Source: Planctomycetota bacterium (GTDB taxonomy: Bacteria > Planctomycetota > JAJSAM01 > JAJVHW01). From it: a DNA stretch of 64,000 nt. The stretch covers positions 1 to 64,000 of the forward strand of contig JAJFFG010000004.1 in assembly GCA_021776825.1 (NCBI GenBank), given 5' to 3'. Position 1 is the stretch's first letter, and every line of letters begins with the position of its first letter. This document shows positions 9,098-21,222 of this stretch, in pieces. The translations under genes and the position numbers were made by a program. The notes beneath the pieces were generated by a model. The model made no database searches and was not told where the DNA came from. It saw only the letters and a program-made list of their open reading frames with translations.

Positions 9098-9155
9098 GCC
9101 ACGAGTCTCCGGGGCGATGGCGCCGCGTGCGAGGAAGCCCGTCGGTTGGACTCCG

Positions 9156-9161
9156 TAGCCT
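9156..9161 (+). promoter_or_regulatory. TAGCCT -10-like box, leaderless start of symporter
   Basis: TAGCCT is followed by 6 nt (CGGCCG) and the ATG at 9168. There is no Shine-Dalgarno. Confidence 0.55.
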
Positions 9162-9167
9162 CGGCCG

Positions 9168-10655
9168 ATGGGAGCCCTCGACTGGACTGTGATGCTCGTC
9201 TACGGCGCCGCCGTGCTCGGCATCGGCTGGTGGGCGAATCGGCGTCAGAAGACCTCGGAGGACTACTTCCTCGGCGGTCGTCAGTTGCGCTGGTGGGCCG
9301 TCGGCATCTCGCTGCTCGCGACGTCGTTCAGCGCCGTGTCGCTCGTCGGTGGCGCCGGCTTCGGCTACCAGGTCGGCATGGTCTGGCTGCAGCTCCAGCT
9401 CGGCGACCTCGTGGCCATCGCGGCGGTCTGCCTGATCTTCCTGCCGTTCTTCGCGTCGCTGCCGATCACCACGGCGTACGAGTACCTGGAGCAGCGCTTC
9501 GGGGTCACGACGCGGTGGATCGCGAGCGCGCTGTTCATGGTGCAGACGCTCCTGCGGACGGCGGTGCTCATCTACGCGCCGGCGGCCGCTCTCAAGATCG
9601 TGTTCGACGTTCCGGTCGAGGTCGCGATCGTCATCACGGCGGCCCTGGCCATCGCGTACAGCGCATTCGGCGGGATCGCGGCGGTCGTCTGGACGGACTG
9701 CATGCAGCTCGCCGTTGTCGTGGTCGGCGTGCTCGCGATCCTGTTCGTCGCCAGCTCGGACGTGGAGGGCGGACTCGGCGCGATCCTCGCGCACGCCGGC
9801 GATGCGGGACGGTTGGAGTGGATCACGCCCAAGCCCACGCGTGGCGGGCTGTTCCATCTTGTCGGCGCACTGGTCCCGTATGCGGTCTTCGCGACGTCGC
9901 TCTTCGGGACAGGCCAGCAGTCCGTCCAGCGTTTCCTCTCCTGCCGCGACCTCACGTCCGCTCGACGGGCCGCGGTGACGAACTGGGTCGCCGGGACGGC
10001 CGTGCTCGGTCTGTGTCTGTTCACGGGCGTGGCGATCCGGGCGTGGAGCGACCTGGGGGCCGGAGTGATCGACGTCTCCGACGGTCCGAACTCCGTGCTC
10101 CCCGCATTCGTCATGTCCCGACTTCCGGCGGGTCTCAAGGGGCTGGTCGTCGTCGGCATCCTGGCTGCGGCGATGTCGAGCATCGACTCGGCGATCCATT
10201 CGTTGTCGACGACGGCGATCGTCGACTTCCGCCGGCGCCTGTTCGGACGGACCGACCCGGCGGGGGAGCTACGCATGGCGCGCGTCGGGACGGTGGTGTT
10301 CGGGGTCTTGGCGGTGGTTGGAGCGTTGGTGACGCCGCATGACACGTCGATCCTGGAGACCTTGGTGACGTGGCTCGGCTATGTGGCTGGACCGCTGCTG
10401 GGGGTCTTCCTGCTGGGGATGCTCACCGAACGCGCGAACGAGGGCGGCGCGCTCAGCGGGCTGCTAGCGGCGGCTGCGGTCGTGATCGTCCTCCGTCTCG
10501 TTGGGGGCCCGAAGCCGTTCGGCTTCCACGCCCTCTGGCTGGCGCCGGTCTCGTGCGCCGTGACGATCGCGGTGGGGATGCTCGCGAGCCCGTTCGGCGC
10601 GCCGACGCGGGCGGAGCAGTTGGATGGGCTGACGTGGAGCCGACGGCGGGGGTAG
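9168..10655 (+). CDS. Sodium:solute symporter (SSS family)
   Basis: Inner-membrane cotransporter of 495 residues with about 13 hydrophobic helices. SSS hallmarks include the N-terminal RRQKTSEDYFLGGRQLRWW, the helix-1/2 segment SLLATSFSAVSLVGGAGFGYQVG, FGTGQQSVQRFLSCRD after helix 6 and AAAMSSIDSAIHSLST in helix 8. Those residues form the substrate and sodium sites in the family. The substrate (sugar, carboxylate or other) cannot be told. It is a single gene followed by a long repeat-rich gap. Its promoter lies in the short divergent space shared with the beta-helix gene. Confidence 0.93.
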   Translation: MGALDWTVMLVYGAAVLGIGWWANRRQKTSEDYFLGGRQLRWWAVGISLLATSFSAVSLVGGAGFGYQVGMVWLQLQLGDLVAIAAVCLIFLPFFASLPITTAYEYLEQRFGVTTRWIASALFMVQTLLRTAVLIYAPAAALKIVFDVPVEVAIVITAALAIAYSAFGGIAAVVWTDCMQLAVVVVGVLAILFVASSDVEGGLGAILAHAGDAGRLEWITPKPTRGGLFHLVGALVPYAVFATSLFGTGQQSVQRFLSCRDLTSARRAAVTNWVAGTAVLGLCLFTGVAIRAWSDLGAGVIDVSDGPNSVLPAFVMSRLPAGLKGLVVVGILAAAMSSIDSAIHSLSTTAIVDFRRRLFGRTDPAGELRMARVGTVVFGVLAVVGALVTPHDTSILETLVTWLGYVAGPLLGVFLLGMLTERANEGGALSGLLAAAAVVIVLRLVGGPKPFGFHALWLAPVSCAVTIAVGMLASPFGAPTRAEQLDGLTWSRRRG

Positions 10656-10683
10656 CTGGGGGGGGCAGGCGCGGGCGGGACAG

Positions 10684-10805
10684 CGTCGCGTCGCCCTCGA
10701 CCGATGCCCGTCCGCACGACGCGAGCCGTCCGCCGAGCGCCAGCGGACCCACATCGCACGAGCAACCCCAGCGGGCGGGGCGGATCAGGAGATCCGCCCG
10801 TACGG
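10684..10805. repeat. Dispersed element ending in a GGCGGATC hairpin
   Basis: The block CCCTCGACCGATGCCCGTCC, then about 55 unconserved bases, then CCCCAGCGGGCGGGGCGGAT and a hairpin (GGCGGATC, loop AGGA, GATCCGCC at 10779-10798) followed by GTACGG. The same blocks recur in the same order at 44797-44926, next to queG. Noncoding dispersed repeat. Confidence 0.6.
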
Positions 10806-11517
10806 CGCCGTTGACGTAGCGGCACCGTTCGGTCGGAGGAGACGACACCCACCCGGATCCTCACCCGGGGCGCGGCGGTTGCGCCCGAGCGCAAGCGCCG
10901 TGACGCGGGAGATGAGGCCACGCAAGGCTGCGACCGAGGGGCAACGCTCTTGCTGGCGAGCTGACGCAGCCGCGGAGCCGACCAGAGACATGGGAGGCGC
11001 GGCGATTGCCGCATGTCCCGATCGGCGTCACCAGCCAACGGCTAGCAATCGACGCGACCCCTCGCCGTGACGCGGGAGATGAGGCCACGCAAGGCTGCGA
11101 GCGAGGGGGTCGCTTTCGCGTGCGAGGTGACGCAGCCGCGGAGCCGACCAGAAACATGGGAGGCGCGGCGATTGCCGCATGCCCCGATGTGCGTCACCAA
11201 CCAACCGCCCGCAATCGACGTGACCCCGGGGCGGATCAGGAGATCCGCCCCTACGGCGCCGTTGACGACGCGGACGCGTTGGATCGGAGGAGACGACCCC
11301 CAACCGGATCCTCACCCGGGGCGCGCTGGTTGCGCCCGAGCGCAAGCAGCGTGACGCGGGGAATGTGTGCGCGGAGGTCCTCGACCGGCGCCGGTGGCTC
11401 TCGTGTGACGCGTAACGAGACCGAGCACACGCCAGACAACAACATAGGGCGCGGCGATTGCCACTGCGTCGACGTGCGTGCACCCGCGACGCGCCCAGCA
11501 ATCGCCGTGACCGCCTC
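10777..11517. repeat. Composite noncoding repeat array (modules A-E)
   Basis: This 740-bp stretch has no gene and is built from repeated modules. A, the GGCGGATC hairpin: 10779-10798 and 11230-11249. B, GGATCCTCACCCGGGGCGCG with TTGCGCCCGAGCGCAAG: near 10855 and 11308. C, GTGACGCGGGAGATGAGGCC with ACGCAAGGCTGCGA: near 10900 and 11067, degraded near 11350. D, GACGCAGCCGCGGAGCCGAC through GGCGCGGCGATTGCCGCATG: near 10963 and 11129, degraded near 11450. E, GCGTCACCA with CAATCGACG: near 11026 and 11191. The order is A-B-C-D-E, C-D-E, A-B-C'-D'-E', pointing to duplication and decay. Confidence 0.75.
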
Positions 11518-15138
<3,621 letters not shown>

Positions 15139-15390
15139 CGAGGGTCGAACTCTCCCGTGCGGACTCCCGTACGAACTTCCGTGTGAACTTCCACGGAGTC
15201 CTGCGACCCCAACGGAGACCGCGTTCTCCCATCGAGCATCCGGACCTCTCACCTTGAGAGGCCGGGCCCGGTGGCCTCGATGGGGCGCGCCCCACGCACG
15301 CGAGAGCGCGGGCTTCTCCTCCGCCCTGGCGGACGGAGAACGCAGGAGCGCTCAAGCGCGCAGCCTCACGGACCCGATGAGCCTCACGGA
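15139..15390. other. Divergent intergenic region with degenerate 12-bp repeats
   Basis: This 252-bp gap separates the kinase and PATAN-PQQ genes and must hold both promoters. From about 15150 to 15200 a unit like GAACTTCCGTGT is repeated with variation. No TANNNT box sits at the 6-8 nt position before either start, so both genes may have ordinary leaders. Confidence 0.45.
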
Positions 15391-18384
15391 ATGGCCCACG
15401 AGCTCAGCGGTCCGGCAGATGAAGGCGCCCTCGTCGAGGCGCTGCGACGCGTGGCGGGCAAGCAAGCCGCCTTCTCGCTGATCGTCTCCGACGGCGTGAG
15501 CGAGCGGATCTACTACTTCGCCATCGGCGGAATCCGCGTCATCCGTTCGGGTCCGCGACGCAGCGCGTCGATCGGTGAGATGCTCATCGATCTCGGCAAA
15601 CTGAAGGTCGAGCAGCTGGACGAGGTGCTCGCAGCCTGCCGTCAGCGCGGTAAGCGCTTCGGTGAGATCGCCATCGATCTCGGGTTCGTCACGAGCGGCG
15701 ACGTCGAGCAGTCGATGCACGACAAAGTGGAGGAGGAGATCCTCGATCTCTTCATCTGGGAGGGTGCCGAGTACCGTCTGATCGAGGGCCAGCCTCCGAA
15801 GGAGTTCTACGCGGGTCGCTTCCACTCGGCCTCTCTCACGTGCAGCGTTCCGAGCTTCCTCCACAACGTTCTCGCCAAGCTCGAGGACTGGCGCGGCATC
15901 GTCGGGCGACTCCCGACCGGCCGCGAGGTCTACGAAATGGCCGAGACCGCGGACCCCGACCGGTGTCCGCCGGCCCGCGCCCGCTTGCTGAAGCTCTTCG
16001 ACGGCACCCGGATCGCCGCTGACTCGATCGCCAAGTCGGGCATGCGTCGCGTCCCGGCGTACGAGTTCCTCCTCTGCTGCCTGCGCGACGGCCGCGTGCG
16101 TCGTGTCTCCGGACACTCGGCGCAGAAGGTCAATCGCGACCAGATCTTCAAGGAGATCTCGGCACTCGAGGACGCGCTGAAGGTCGCCGTCGATGCCCGC
16201 ATCGTCCGCCAGCGGCTCGCTCGCGCCTGCGAGACCGCCGGCGAGAAGGCCCGCGCCGCAGGTCACTGGAAGTACCTCGGAGACTTCCACCGCAAGCGCA
16301 ACGAGTTGCCTGAGGCGCTCGACCACTACCGCGCGTGTGTCCGCCTCCTGCCGACCGACTTCGCCACGCGCGAGCTGATCCTCGAGATCCACCGCCACCA
16401 TCGCGACTACGGCCAGCTCGTGTCCGACGGCCGGCCGCTCGCCGATCTCTTCATCAAGCACAACCTGCTGAACCGCGCGAAGCTGCTCTTGCTGCAGCTC
16501 GTCGGGATCGTCCCGAAGGATGCGTCCCTGCGCCGCCAGCTCGTCATGGTCCTGATCGGGCTCGGCGAGCAGAAGCTGGCGCTGCACCACTTGCGTGAGC
16601 TGGCCGAGCTGCTCGAGTCCCGCAACGCGGCAGACTCCGAACTGCGCGACGTCTACCTACGCATCCTCGCGCTCGACAAGCGCGATCGCCACGCCCGTGA
16701 CCGGCTCGAGGAACTGACCGGCGTCAAGGCGCAGCGTCGCGTGTTCCGTGCGACGGCCGCGGCGACGGTGCTCGGTCTCGCTGCCGTCGCCGGTGTGTTC
16801 GCGTACGAAGGCGCCGCGCGCAAGCACGTGAACATCGCGTTCGCCGACGCCGAGGTGCTCCTCGAGGCGAATGACTTCACTGGCGCGCGCGCCGTGCTGG
16901 AGACCGCCGCCGCCGAGTACCGCTTCGCCCGAGCCTCGGGCGCCGCGCTCGAACTGGCCGAGGAGATCCTCGCGCTCCAGCGTCGGGAGGAAGAGCGCCA
17001 GGTGCAGCAGGCTCGTTCCGAGGGCCGCTTCCTCTCGCCGGAGGAGATGGCCGAGCAGTCCCGTCGCAGCCAGATCCGCGAAGCCGAGGCATTTGCGCTC
17101 GGCGAGCGTGCGGCGCAGCTCGCGCGCAGCGGTCGCCTCGAGGACGCTCACGCGACGCTCAAGGAGCTGCTGCACCTGTACGCGGGTACGCCGGCGGCCC
17201 AGTCGGCGCGCCTTCCCATCAGCCTGAACGTTCTGCCGCGTGAGGCCCGGGTGATCGTCGACGGCGAGGATCTCGGTCAGGGCTCGATGGTGCTGACCTA
17301 CCCCGCCAGCGCGAAGACGACGCTGCGCGTGGAGTGCGAGGGCTTCGAGCCGCGCGACGAGGTCATCGACGGCCTCTGGGACCTCGAGCTCGACGTCTCG
17401 CTCAGCAAGCCCGTGCTCTGGACGTACCAGAGCGACGCGGCCTTCGATGCAGCTCCCCTGGTCTTGTCGGATCGCGTGGTGATCGCCGGGCGCGATCGCG
17501 CCGTCACCGCGCTCTCGCGGACCGAGGGCTCCGTCCTGTGGCGGACCAAGCTGGGCCTGTACGACGACGCTGCGGTGAGTCCCATCCTGACCCCGGACGG
17601 CATCGTCGTCGCGACGGCGAGCGGAGCCACCATCTGTCTGGACGCGGACACGGGCAGCGTTCGCTGGCGACACGAGACCGGCGTCGGGACCTCCGCGCAG
17701 CCGCTGGTCGCCGACGGGATCGTGGTGATCACCTCCGACGATGGTTCGGTCGCCGGACGCGCCGCGAGCAGCGGCGATGCACTGTGGAACATGCCGGCTG
17801 GCACAATGGCGATGCCGACGCAGCCGTGGCGCGTGAGCGCTGAGTCGTTCGCCTACGTCGGCACCGACCACGGGCTCACGTTCGCCGGGTCCCGCGACGG
17901 AACCGTGCGGCCCCGACCGACCTCCGGCGTGGAACTCCTCACGTCACCGGTCGCCGATCCCGACGCCGACCCGAACCGACTCTGGGCCGTCGCCGCAGAC
18001 GGTTCTCTGCGCGTGTTCTCGGCCGGCTCGGGGCGCGCCGTGAAGCGTTTTCCGGTGCCGAGCGCGATGGCTGTGGCGCCGTGCGTCGCCGGCGATTCCG
18101 CGTATCAGCCGTGCACGGACGGCAGCATCGTGGCGTTTCGCGCGAACGGCGCGAGCCTCTTCCGGGCACGTCTGCCCGAGCGGGCTGCTGCGACTCCGGC
18201 GTTCGCGAGCGGGCAGGTGTTCATTCCCGGCGCCGAGACCTCCGTGTTCGTGATTGACGCCGAGACGGGGGACCTCGACTGGCGCTTCGTCGTCGGTGCC
18301 CCGGTTCTCGCGACGCCCGTGATCGACGGCGGCGAGATCTTCATCGCCACGGCCGACGGCCGCCTCGTCGCGCTCCGACGCTGA
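15391..18384 (+). CDS. PATAN (DUF4388)-TPR-PEGA-PQQ repeat membrane protein
   Basis: Encodes 997 residues. Residues 1-150 match the PATAN/DUF4388 fold, with an embedded two-helix motif (IGEMLIDLGKLKVEQLDEVL, FGEIAIDLGFVTSGDVEQSM) also seen in type II secretion ATPase N-termini. Helical TPR-like repeats run from about 270 to 440, a single membrane helix lies near 452-472, a coiled segment follows, then a PEGA domain at about 611-675 (NVLPREARVIVDGEDLGQG) and a beta-propeller of PQQ-type repeats to the end (LDADTGSVRWRHE, IDAETGDLDWRFV). The layout suggests a cytoplasmic signalling half and an extracytoplasmic binding half. It is divergent from the kinase-FGE gene and may be its partner or substrate (inference). 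The start ATG fits where homology-like sequence begins. Confidence 0.8.
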   Translation: MAHELSGPADEGALVEALRRVAGKQAAFSLIVSDGVSERIYYFAIGGIRVIRSGPRRSASIGEMLIDLGKLKVEQLDEVLAACRQRGKRFGEIAIDLGFVTSGDVEQSMHDKVEEEILDLFIWEGAEYRLIEGQPPKEFYAGRFHSASLTCSVPSFLHNVLAKLEDWRGIVGRLPTGREVYEMAETADPDRCPPARARLLKLFDGTRIAADSIAKSGMRRVPAYEFLLCCLRDGRVRRVSGHSAQKVNRDQIFKEISALEDALKVAVDARIVRQRLARACETAGEKARAAGHWKYLGDFHRKRNELPEALDHYRACVRLLPTDFATRELILEIHRHHRDYGQLVSDGRPLADLFIKHNLLNRAKLLLLQLVGIVPKDASLRRQLVMVLIGLGEQKLALHHLRELAELLESRNAADSELRDVYLRILALDKRDRHARDRLEELTGVKAQRRVFRATAAATVLGLAAVAGVFAYEGAARKHVNIAFADAEVLLEANDFTGARAVLETAAAEYRFARASGAALELAEEILALQRREEERQVQQARSEGRFLSPEEMAEQSRRSQIREAEAFALGERAAQLARSGRLEDAHATLKELLHLYAGTPAAQSARLPISLNVLPREARVIVDGEDLGQGSMVLTYPASAKTTLRVECEGFEPRDEVIDGLWDLELDVSLSKPVLWTYQSDAAFDAAPLVLSDRVVIAGRDRAVTALSRTEGSVLWRTKLGLYDDAAVSPILTPDGIVVATASGATICLDADTGSVRWRHETGVGTSAQPLVADGIVVITSDDGSVAGRAASSGDALWNMPAGTMAMPTQPWRVSAESFAYVGTDHGLTFAGSRDGTVRPRPTSGVELLTSPVADPDADPNRLWAVAADGSLRVFSAGSGRAVKRFPVPSAMAVAPCVAGDSAYQPCTDGSIVAFRANGASLFRARLPERAAATPAFASGQVFIPGAETSVFVIDAETGDLDWRFVVGAPVLATPVIDGGEIFIATADGRLVALRR

Positions 18385-18473
18385 CGCCGGCGAGCGCCGC
18401 CCCCGATGACCGCTCCCGCGGCCCCCCTGATGGGGACCCCCCTGCTGGGCTGCCGTGCCACGAGCGTGCCCGG

Positions 18474-18479
18474 TAGACT
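18474..18479 (+). promoter_or_regulatory. TAGACT -10-like box, leaderless start of HEPN gene
   Basis: TAGACT is followed by 6 nt (TCCGGC) and the ATG at 18486. Confidence 0.55.
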
Positions 18480-18485
18480 TCCGGC

Positions 18486-18917
18486 ATGGCCACCTACCAG
18501 AGCGTTACCAAGGGCGATCTCATCGACGTCTCGCCCCACGTCGAGCGCGCGCGTCGCGCGCTGGCGGCGTCCGAGCGACTTGTTGTGGAGGGCTTCTGCG
18601 AAGACGCCGTCGCTCGCGCCCATCAATCGACCATCCACGCTGAGCGTGCGCTCCTCGCCACCGAAAAGCGCAGCCCGAACACCATCTGGTCGGTGCATCG
18701 CCTCGCCGCGCAGCACTTCCTCCTGAACGACCAGCTCGATCGCGGGCACGCGACGGCGCTCGAGGCGGTCGCGGCGCTCCACGCCCACGTCGATGAGCAG
18801 CCCCTGGGGCAGGCCGATGCGGGCGAGGCCGAAGGCGCGGTCGGTACGGCTCGGGCGTTTCTCTCCGACGTGGAGGCCTGGCTCGGTGAGCAGGGCTTCG
18901 TGGGGGCAGAGACGTGA
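18486..18917 (+). CDS. HEPN-like domain protein
   Basis: A 143-residue all-helical protein. The segment RARRALAASERLVVEGFCED followed by AHQSTIHAERALLA has the helix pattern of HEPN domains, which are often RNases or nucleotide-binding partners in toxin-antitoxin and defence modules. The catalytic R-x4-6-H motif is not clear, so an RNase role cannot be claimed. The gene overlaps the AbrB-like gene by 4 nt, indicating coupled translation. A nucleotidyltransferase (MNT), the usual HEPN partner, is absent. It could also be a housekeeping helical protein. Confidence 0.6.
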   Translation: MATYQSVTKGDLIDVSPHVERARRALAASERLVVEGFCEDAVARAHQSTIHAERALLATEKRSPNTIWSVHRLAAQHFLLNDQLDRGHATALEAVAALHAHVDEQPLGQADAGEAEGAVGTARAFLSDVEAWLGEQGFVGAET

Positions 18918-19243
18918 GCCGCCACGTCGGCGACGGCATGACGTACCGCATCGGCGATCGAGGCGACCTCGTCGTGCCGCGGAACGTCCTCGCCGAGGTC
19001 GGGCTCGACGCCAAGATGCGCGTCCGGTTTCGCGTCGACGGCAAGAACCTCGTGATCGAGAAGGCGTTCGTCGCCGTCAATCCCCTCGACGGCCCCCTCG
19101 AGCGCCCCCGCGCGGGCGACCTCTTCGCGAACATCGCGACGGAGCAGGAGGAGCGGAAGCGCAAGCAGGCCGACGCCTTCGGCGACCGGGTCAAGGACGC
19201 TGCCGAGGATGACACGCCGCCCGACCACCCGTTCCGCGACTAG
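18914..19243 (+). CDS. SpoVT/AbrB-like domain protein
   Basis: A 109-residue protein. Residues 10-50 (GDRGDLVVPRNVLAEVGLDA, RVRFRVDGKNLVIEK) match the swapped-hairpin AbrB fold found in antitoxins and transition-state DNA-binding regulators. The tail is charged (EQEERKRKQADAFGDRVKDA). The GTG at 18914 overlaps the HEPN stop in GTGA and has GGGGG 8 nt upstream; the ATG at 18938 is a possible alternative. Pairing with the HEPN gene suggests one functional unit, perhaps toxin-antitoxin-like, but this combination is not one I recognise. Confidence 0.65.
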   Translation: MSRHVGDGMTYRIGDRGDLVVPRNVLAEVGLDAKMRVRFRVDGKNLVIEKAFVAVNPLDGPLERPRAGDLFANIATEQEERKRKQADAFGDRVKDAAEDDTPPDHPFRD

Positions 19244-19245
19244 GA

Positions 19246-20232
19246 ATGAGTGACGACGCCCTCGATGCCGACCCCTCTGCCGACAGCGCGTTGTCAGATG
19301 ACGGCCCGTCAGGCGACGATCCGCCGTCCAAGAAGCGCCTGCGGTCGGTCGTGGCGGGGGCCGGGAAGGGCGCTGTTCGCGTCGGCGTCGGCGCGGTCCG
19401 CACCACGTTCTCGGGCACGAAGGCGTTCACGCGCGGCACGACGTGCGTGGCGCGCGGCCTCGTTCACTTGGTGCGCCACCCGAAGATGTGGCCGTGGGCG
19501 ATCGCACCGGTCATCTGCGCGTTCGTCGTCTTCGTCGGCACCTGGGTGTGGCTCTTCAGCTGGCTGCTGCCCGAGGTCGAGCAGGCCGCGACGATGGTCA
19601 TGGGGGAGTGGCTCGGCGGAGCGGCCTGGCTCCTGTCCCTTCTGGCGGTCGCCGCCGCCGGACTCATCGCGTTCTACGCAGCGTTTCCGGCCATCGTGCG
19701 CGTTGTGGCCGCGCCGTTCCTCGCGCTGCTCGCGGACCGCGTCTTCGAGGACATTTCGGGCCTCCCGGCTCCGATGCCCCCGGGGGGGCGCTTCGTCCGC
19801 TGGGTCATCCGGCCGATCCTCGAGGCGCTGGCGCTGCTCGGGCTGCGCGTGGTCGTCACGCTGCTCGCGCTGTCGCTCCTCTGCATCCCCGTCGCGGGCA
19901 CGTTCCTGTTCTTCCTCGTGCTCCTGCCGGTCGAGGGCATGGATCTGCTCGATCTCGCGATGTCGGCACGCGCCGTACCGATCCGCGAGCGGTATCGCTG
20001 CCTCCTGCGGAACCTCCCGGCGACTTCCGGGCTCGGACTGGGCGCCGCGGCCGTGCTGCTCGTGCCCGTCGTGAACGTGTTCCTCCTGCCGGCGCTCGTC
20101 GTGGGTGCGATCCTGCTCGACCGCGACGTCTCGCCGGACTTCCCGCTCGCCCCGGACCGCATGGATCCGGCTCGCACGGAACGTGATCGAGGGGACCTGG
20201 CACCCGAATCACCGGACGGCGCGGCGTCATGA
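19246..20232 (+). CDS. EI24/CysZ-family membrane protein
   Basis: A 328-residue integral membrane protein. After about 60 polar residues come hydrophobic segments near 85-110, 125-160, 190-230 and 255-290, with the re-entrant pattern of the EI24/CysZ family (YAAFPAIVRVVAAPFLALLA, then a glycine/proline-bounded loop). CysZ is a sulfate channel in proteobacteria, but distant members have unknown substrates and there are no sulfate genes here. The ATG is 2 nt after the AbrB stop, and the 3' end overlaps the next gene by 4 nt. Confidence 0.75.
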   Translation: MSDDALDADPSADSALSDDGPSGDDPPSKKRLRSVVAGAGKGAVRVGVGAVRTTFSGTKAFTRGTTCVARGLVHLVRHPKMWPWAIAPVICAFVVFVGTWVWLFSWLLPEVEQAATMVMGEWLGGAAWLLSLLAVAAAGLIAFYAAFPAIVRVVAAPFLALLADRVFEDISGLPAPMPPGGRFVRWVIRPILEALALLGLRVVVTLLALSLLCIPVAGTFLFFLVLLPVEGMDLLDLAMSARAVPIRERYRCLLRNLPATSGLGLGAAAVLLVPVVNVFLLPALVVGAILLDRDVSPDFPLAPDRMDPARTERDRGDLAPESPDGAAS

Positions 20233-21023
20233 CTTCCTTCGGCGGCCCCTTGCTCCAGAGGATCCGCGACAGCGGAGCCGCGGCGTCGGTGGCGGAGACG
20301 CGTTCGCTCGGCGGTGGAGCGAACGAGATGGTCGCGGCCGTGCGGTCTGCGATCGCGCTCGATGACAAGGCTGAGGACAAGGCTGAGGACTCTGTCGAGG
20401 CCCTAGCGGCCTGGGATCGCGCCGGCGCGTTCGAGAGCCCCGAGGCGCTCGACGAGGGACTTCCGCAGCTCCTGTCCGGCACCGGGATGCCGTTCGTCGG
20501 CGCCGGGCGACGTCGGCGCCTCCGCGCTGGTGCCCGAGCGGCCCTGGAGCGGACACGGGAGCCCGGGACGGCTCGGCTCGCTGGCGCGATCCTCGGTGCG
20601 GTTGGCGAGCGCGCCGACGTCGAAGCCCTGGAGACGTTGGCCGTCCATCCGGCCCTGACGCTGCACATGGTCACCGCGCTGGCGAACCTCCGACACGCGG
20701 ACGGCCGGCTCGCGCTGTTGCGGCTGCTCTCCCGCACCGACGGAGAGGCGCGCGCCGTCGTGATCGATCGCCTGCTCGCGTTCGTCCACGAGCCGAGCGT
20801 GCGTTTGGCTCTGGTGCGCGACGCGTTCCGGGGCCTGGACGACGCGACGTGCCGTGAGCTGGCGCCCGCGATTACAAGCGCGATGGACGTCGCGGGCCTT
20901 GCTGCCGACGAGGGCGCGCCGGCGGAGCTGCGCGAGCCGGCACAGCGCCTGATGCGGCTCGCCGCCGAGGCCCCGAGTGAACTCGGCGAGTTCGGTGGGG
21001 ACGACATGGGCACGACTTCCTAG
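20229..21023 (+). CDS. HEAT-repeat-like hypothetical protein
   Basis: A 264-residue soluble helical protein. From about residue 95 it shows four or five helix pairs in the manner of HEAT repeats (DVEALETLAVHPALTLHMVT, RLALLRLLSRTDGEARAVV, VRLALVRDAFRGLDDATCRE). Residues 46-53 include a small in-frame duplication (DKAEDKAED) from a 12-bp tandem repeat. It overlaps the membrane protein stop by 4 nt (ATGA), so they are translated together. Probably a scaffold; no catalytic motif seen. Confidence 0.65.
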   Translation: MTSFGGPLLQRIRDSGAAASVAETRSLGGGANEMVAAVRSAIALDDKAEDKAEDSVEALAAWDRAGAFESPEALDEGLPQLLSGTGMPFVGAGRRRRLRAGARAALERTREPGTARLAGAILGAVGERADVEALETLAVHPALTLHMVTALANLRHADGRLALLRLLSRTDGEARAVVIDRLLAFVHEPSVRLALVRDAFRGLDDATCRELAPAITSAMDVAGLAADEGAPAELREPAQRLMRLAAEAPSELGEFGGDDMGTTS

Positions 21024-21085
21024 TCGGTAGCGGACCACGACCGAGCGGGGCGGCCACCCCTCCCGAGCCCGTCGGCGCGGGGTGC

Positions 21086-21091
21086 TAACTT
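21086..21091 (+). promoter_or_regulatory. TAACTT -10-like box upstream of topoisomerase VI genes
   Basis: TAACTT with GC before it resembles the other -10 boxes in the window. Here it lies 131 nt before the top6B start, which would give a long leader containing the 25-codon reading frame at 21132. Confidence 0.3.
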
Positions 21092-21131
21092 CCACGGCCC
21101 TGAACCGCCCGCCGCCCGCCCCGGAGGCTCG

Positions 21132-21209
21132 ATGACCGTCCGTCGTATCTCGTTCCAGCACGTTCCCGCGGGAGGCCTCCGGCGTCTCGGTCGGACCGCG
21201 ACGGTTTGA
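21132..21209 (+). CDS. Possible 25-residue leader peptide upstream of top6B
   Basis: An ATG with a strong GGAGG 5 nt upstream opens a 25-codon frame rich in Arg, Gly and Val (MTVRRISFQHVPAGG...). It ends at TGA 13 nt before the top6B ATG. The good Shine-Dalgarno is unusual in this window. It could couple translation into top6B or be chance. Confidence 0.3.
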   Translation: MTVRRISFQHVPAGGLRRLGRTATV

Positions 21210-21222
21210 TGGCGGGAGCATC

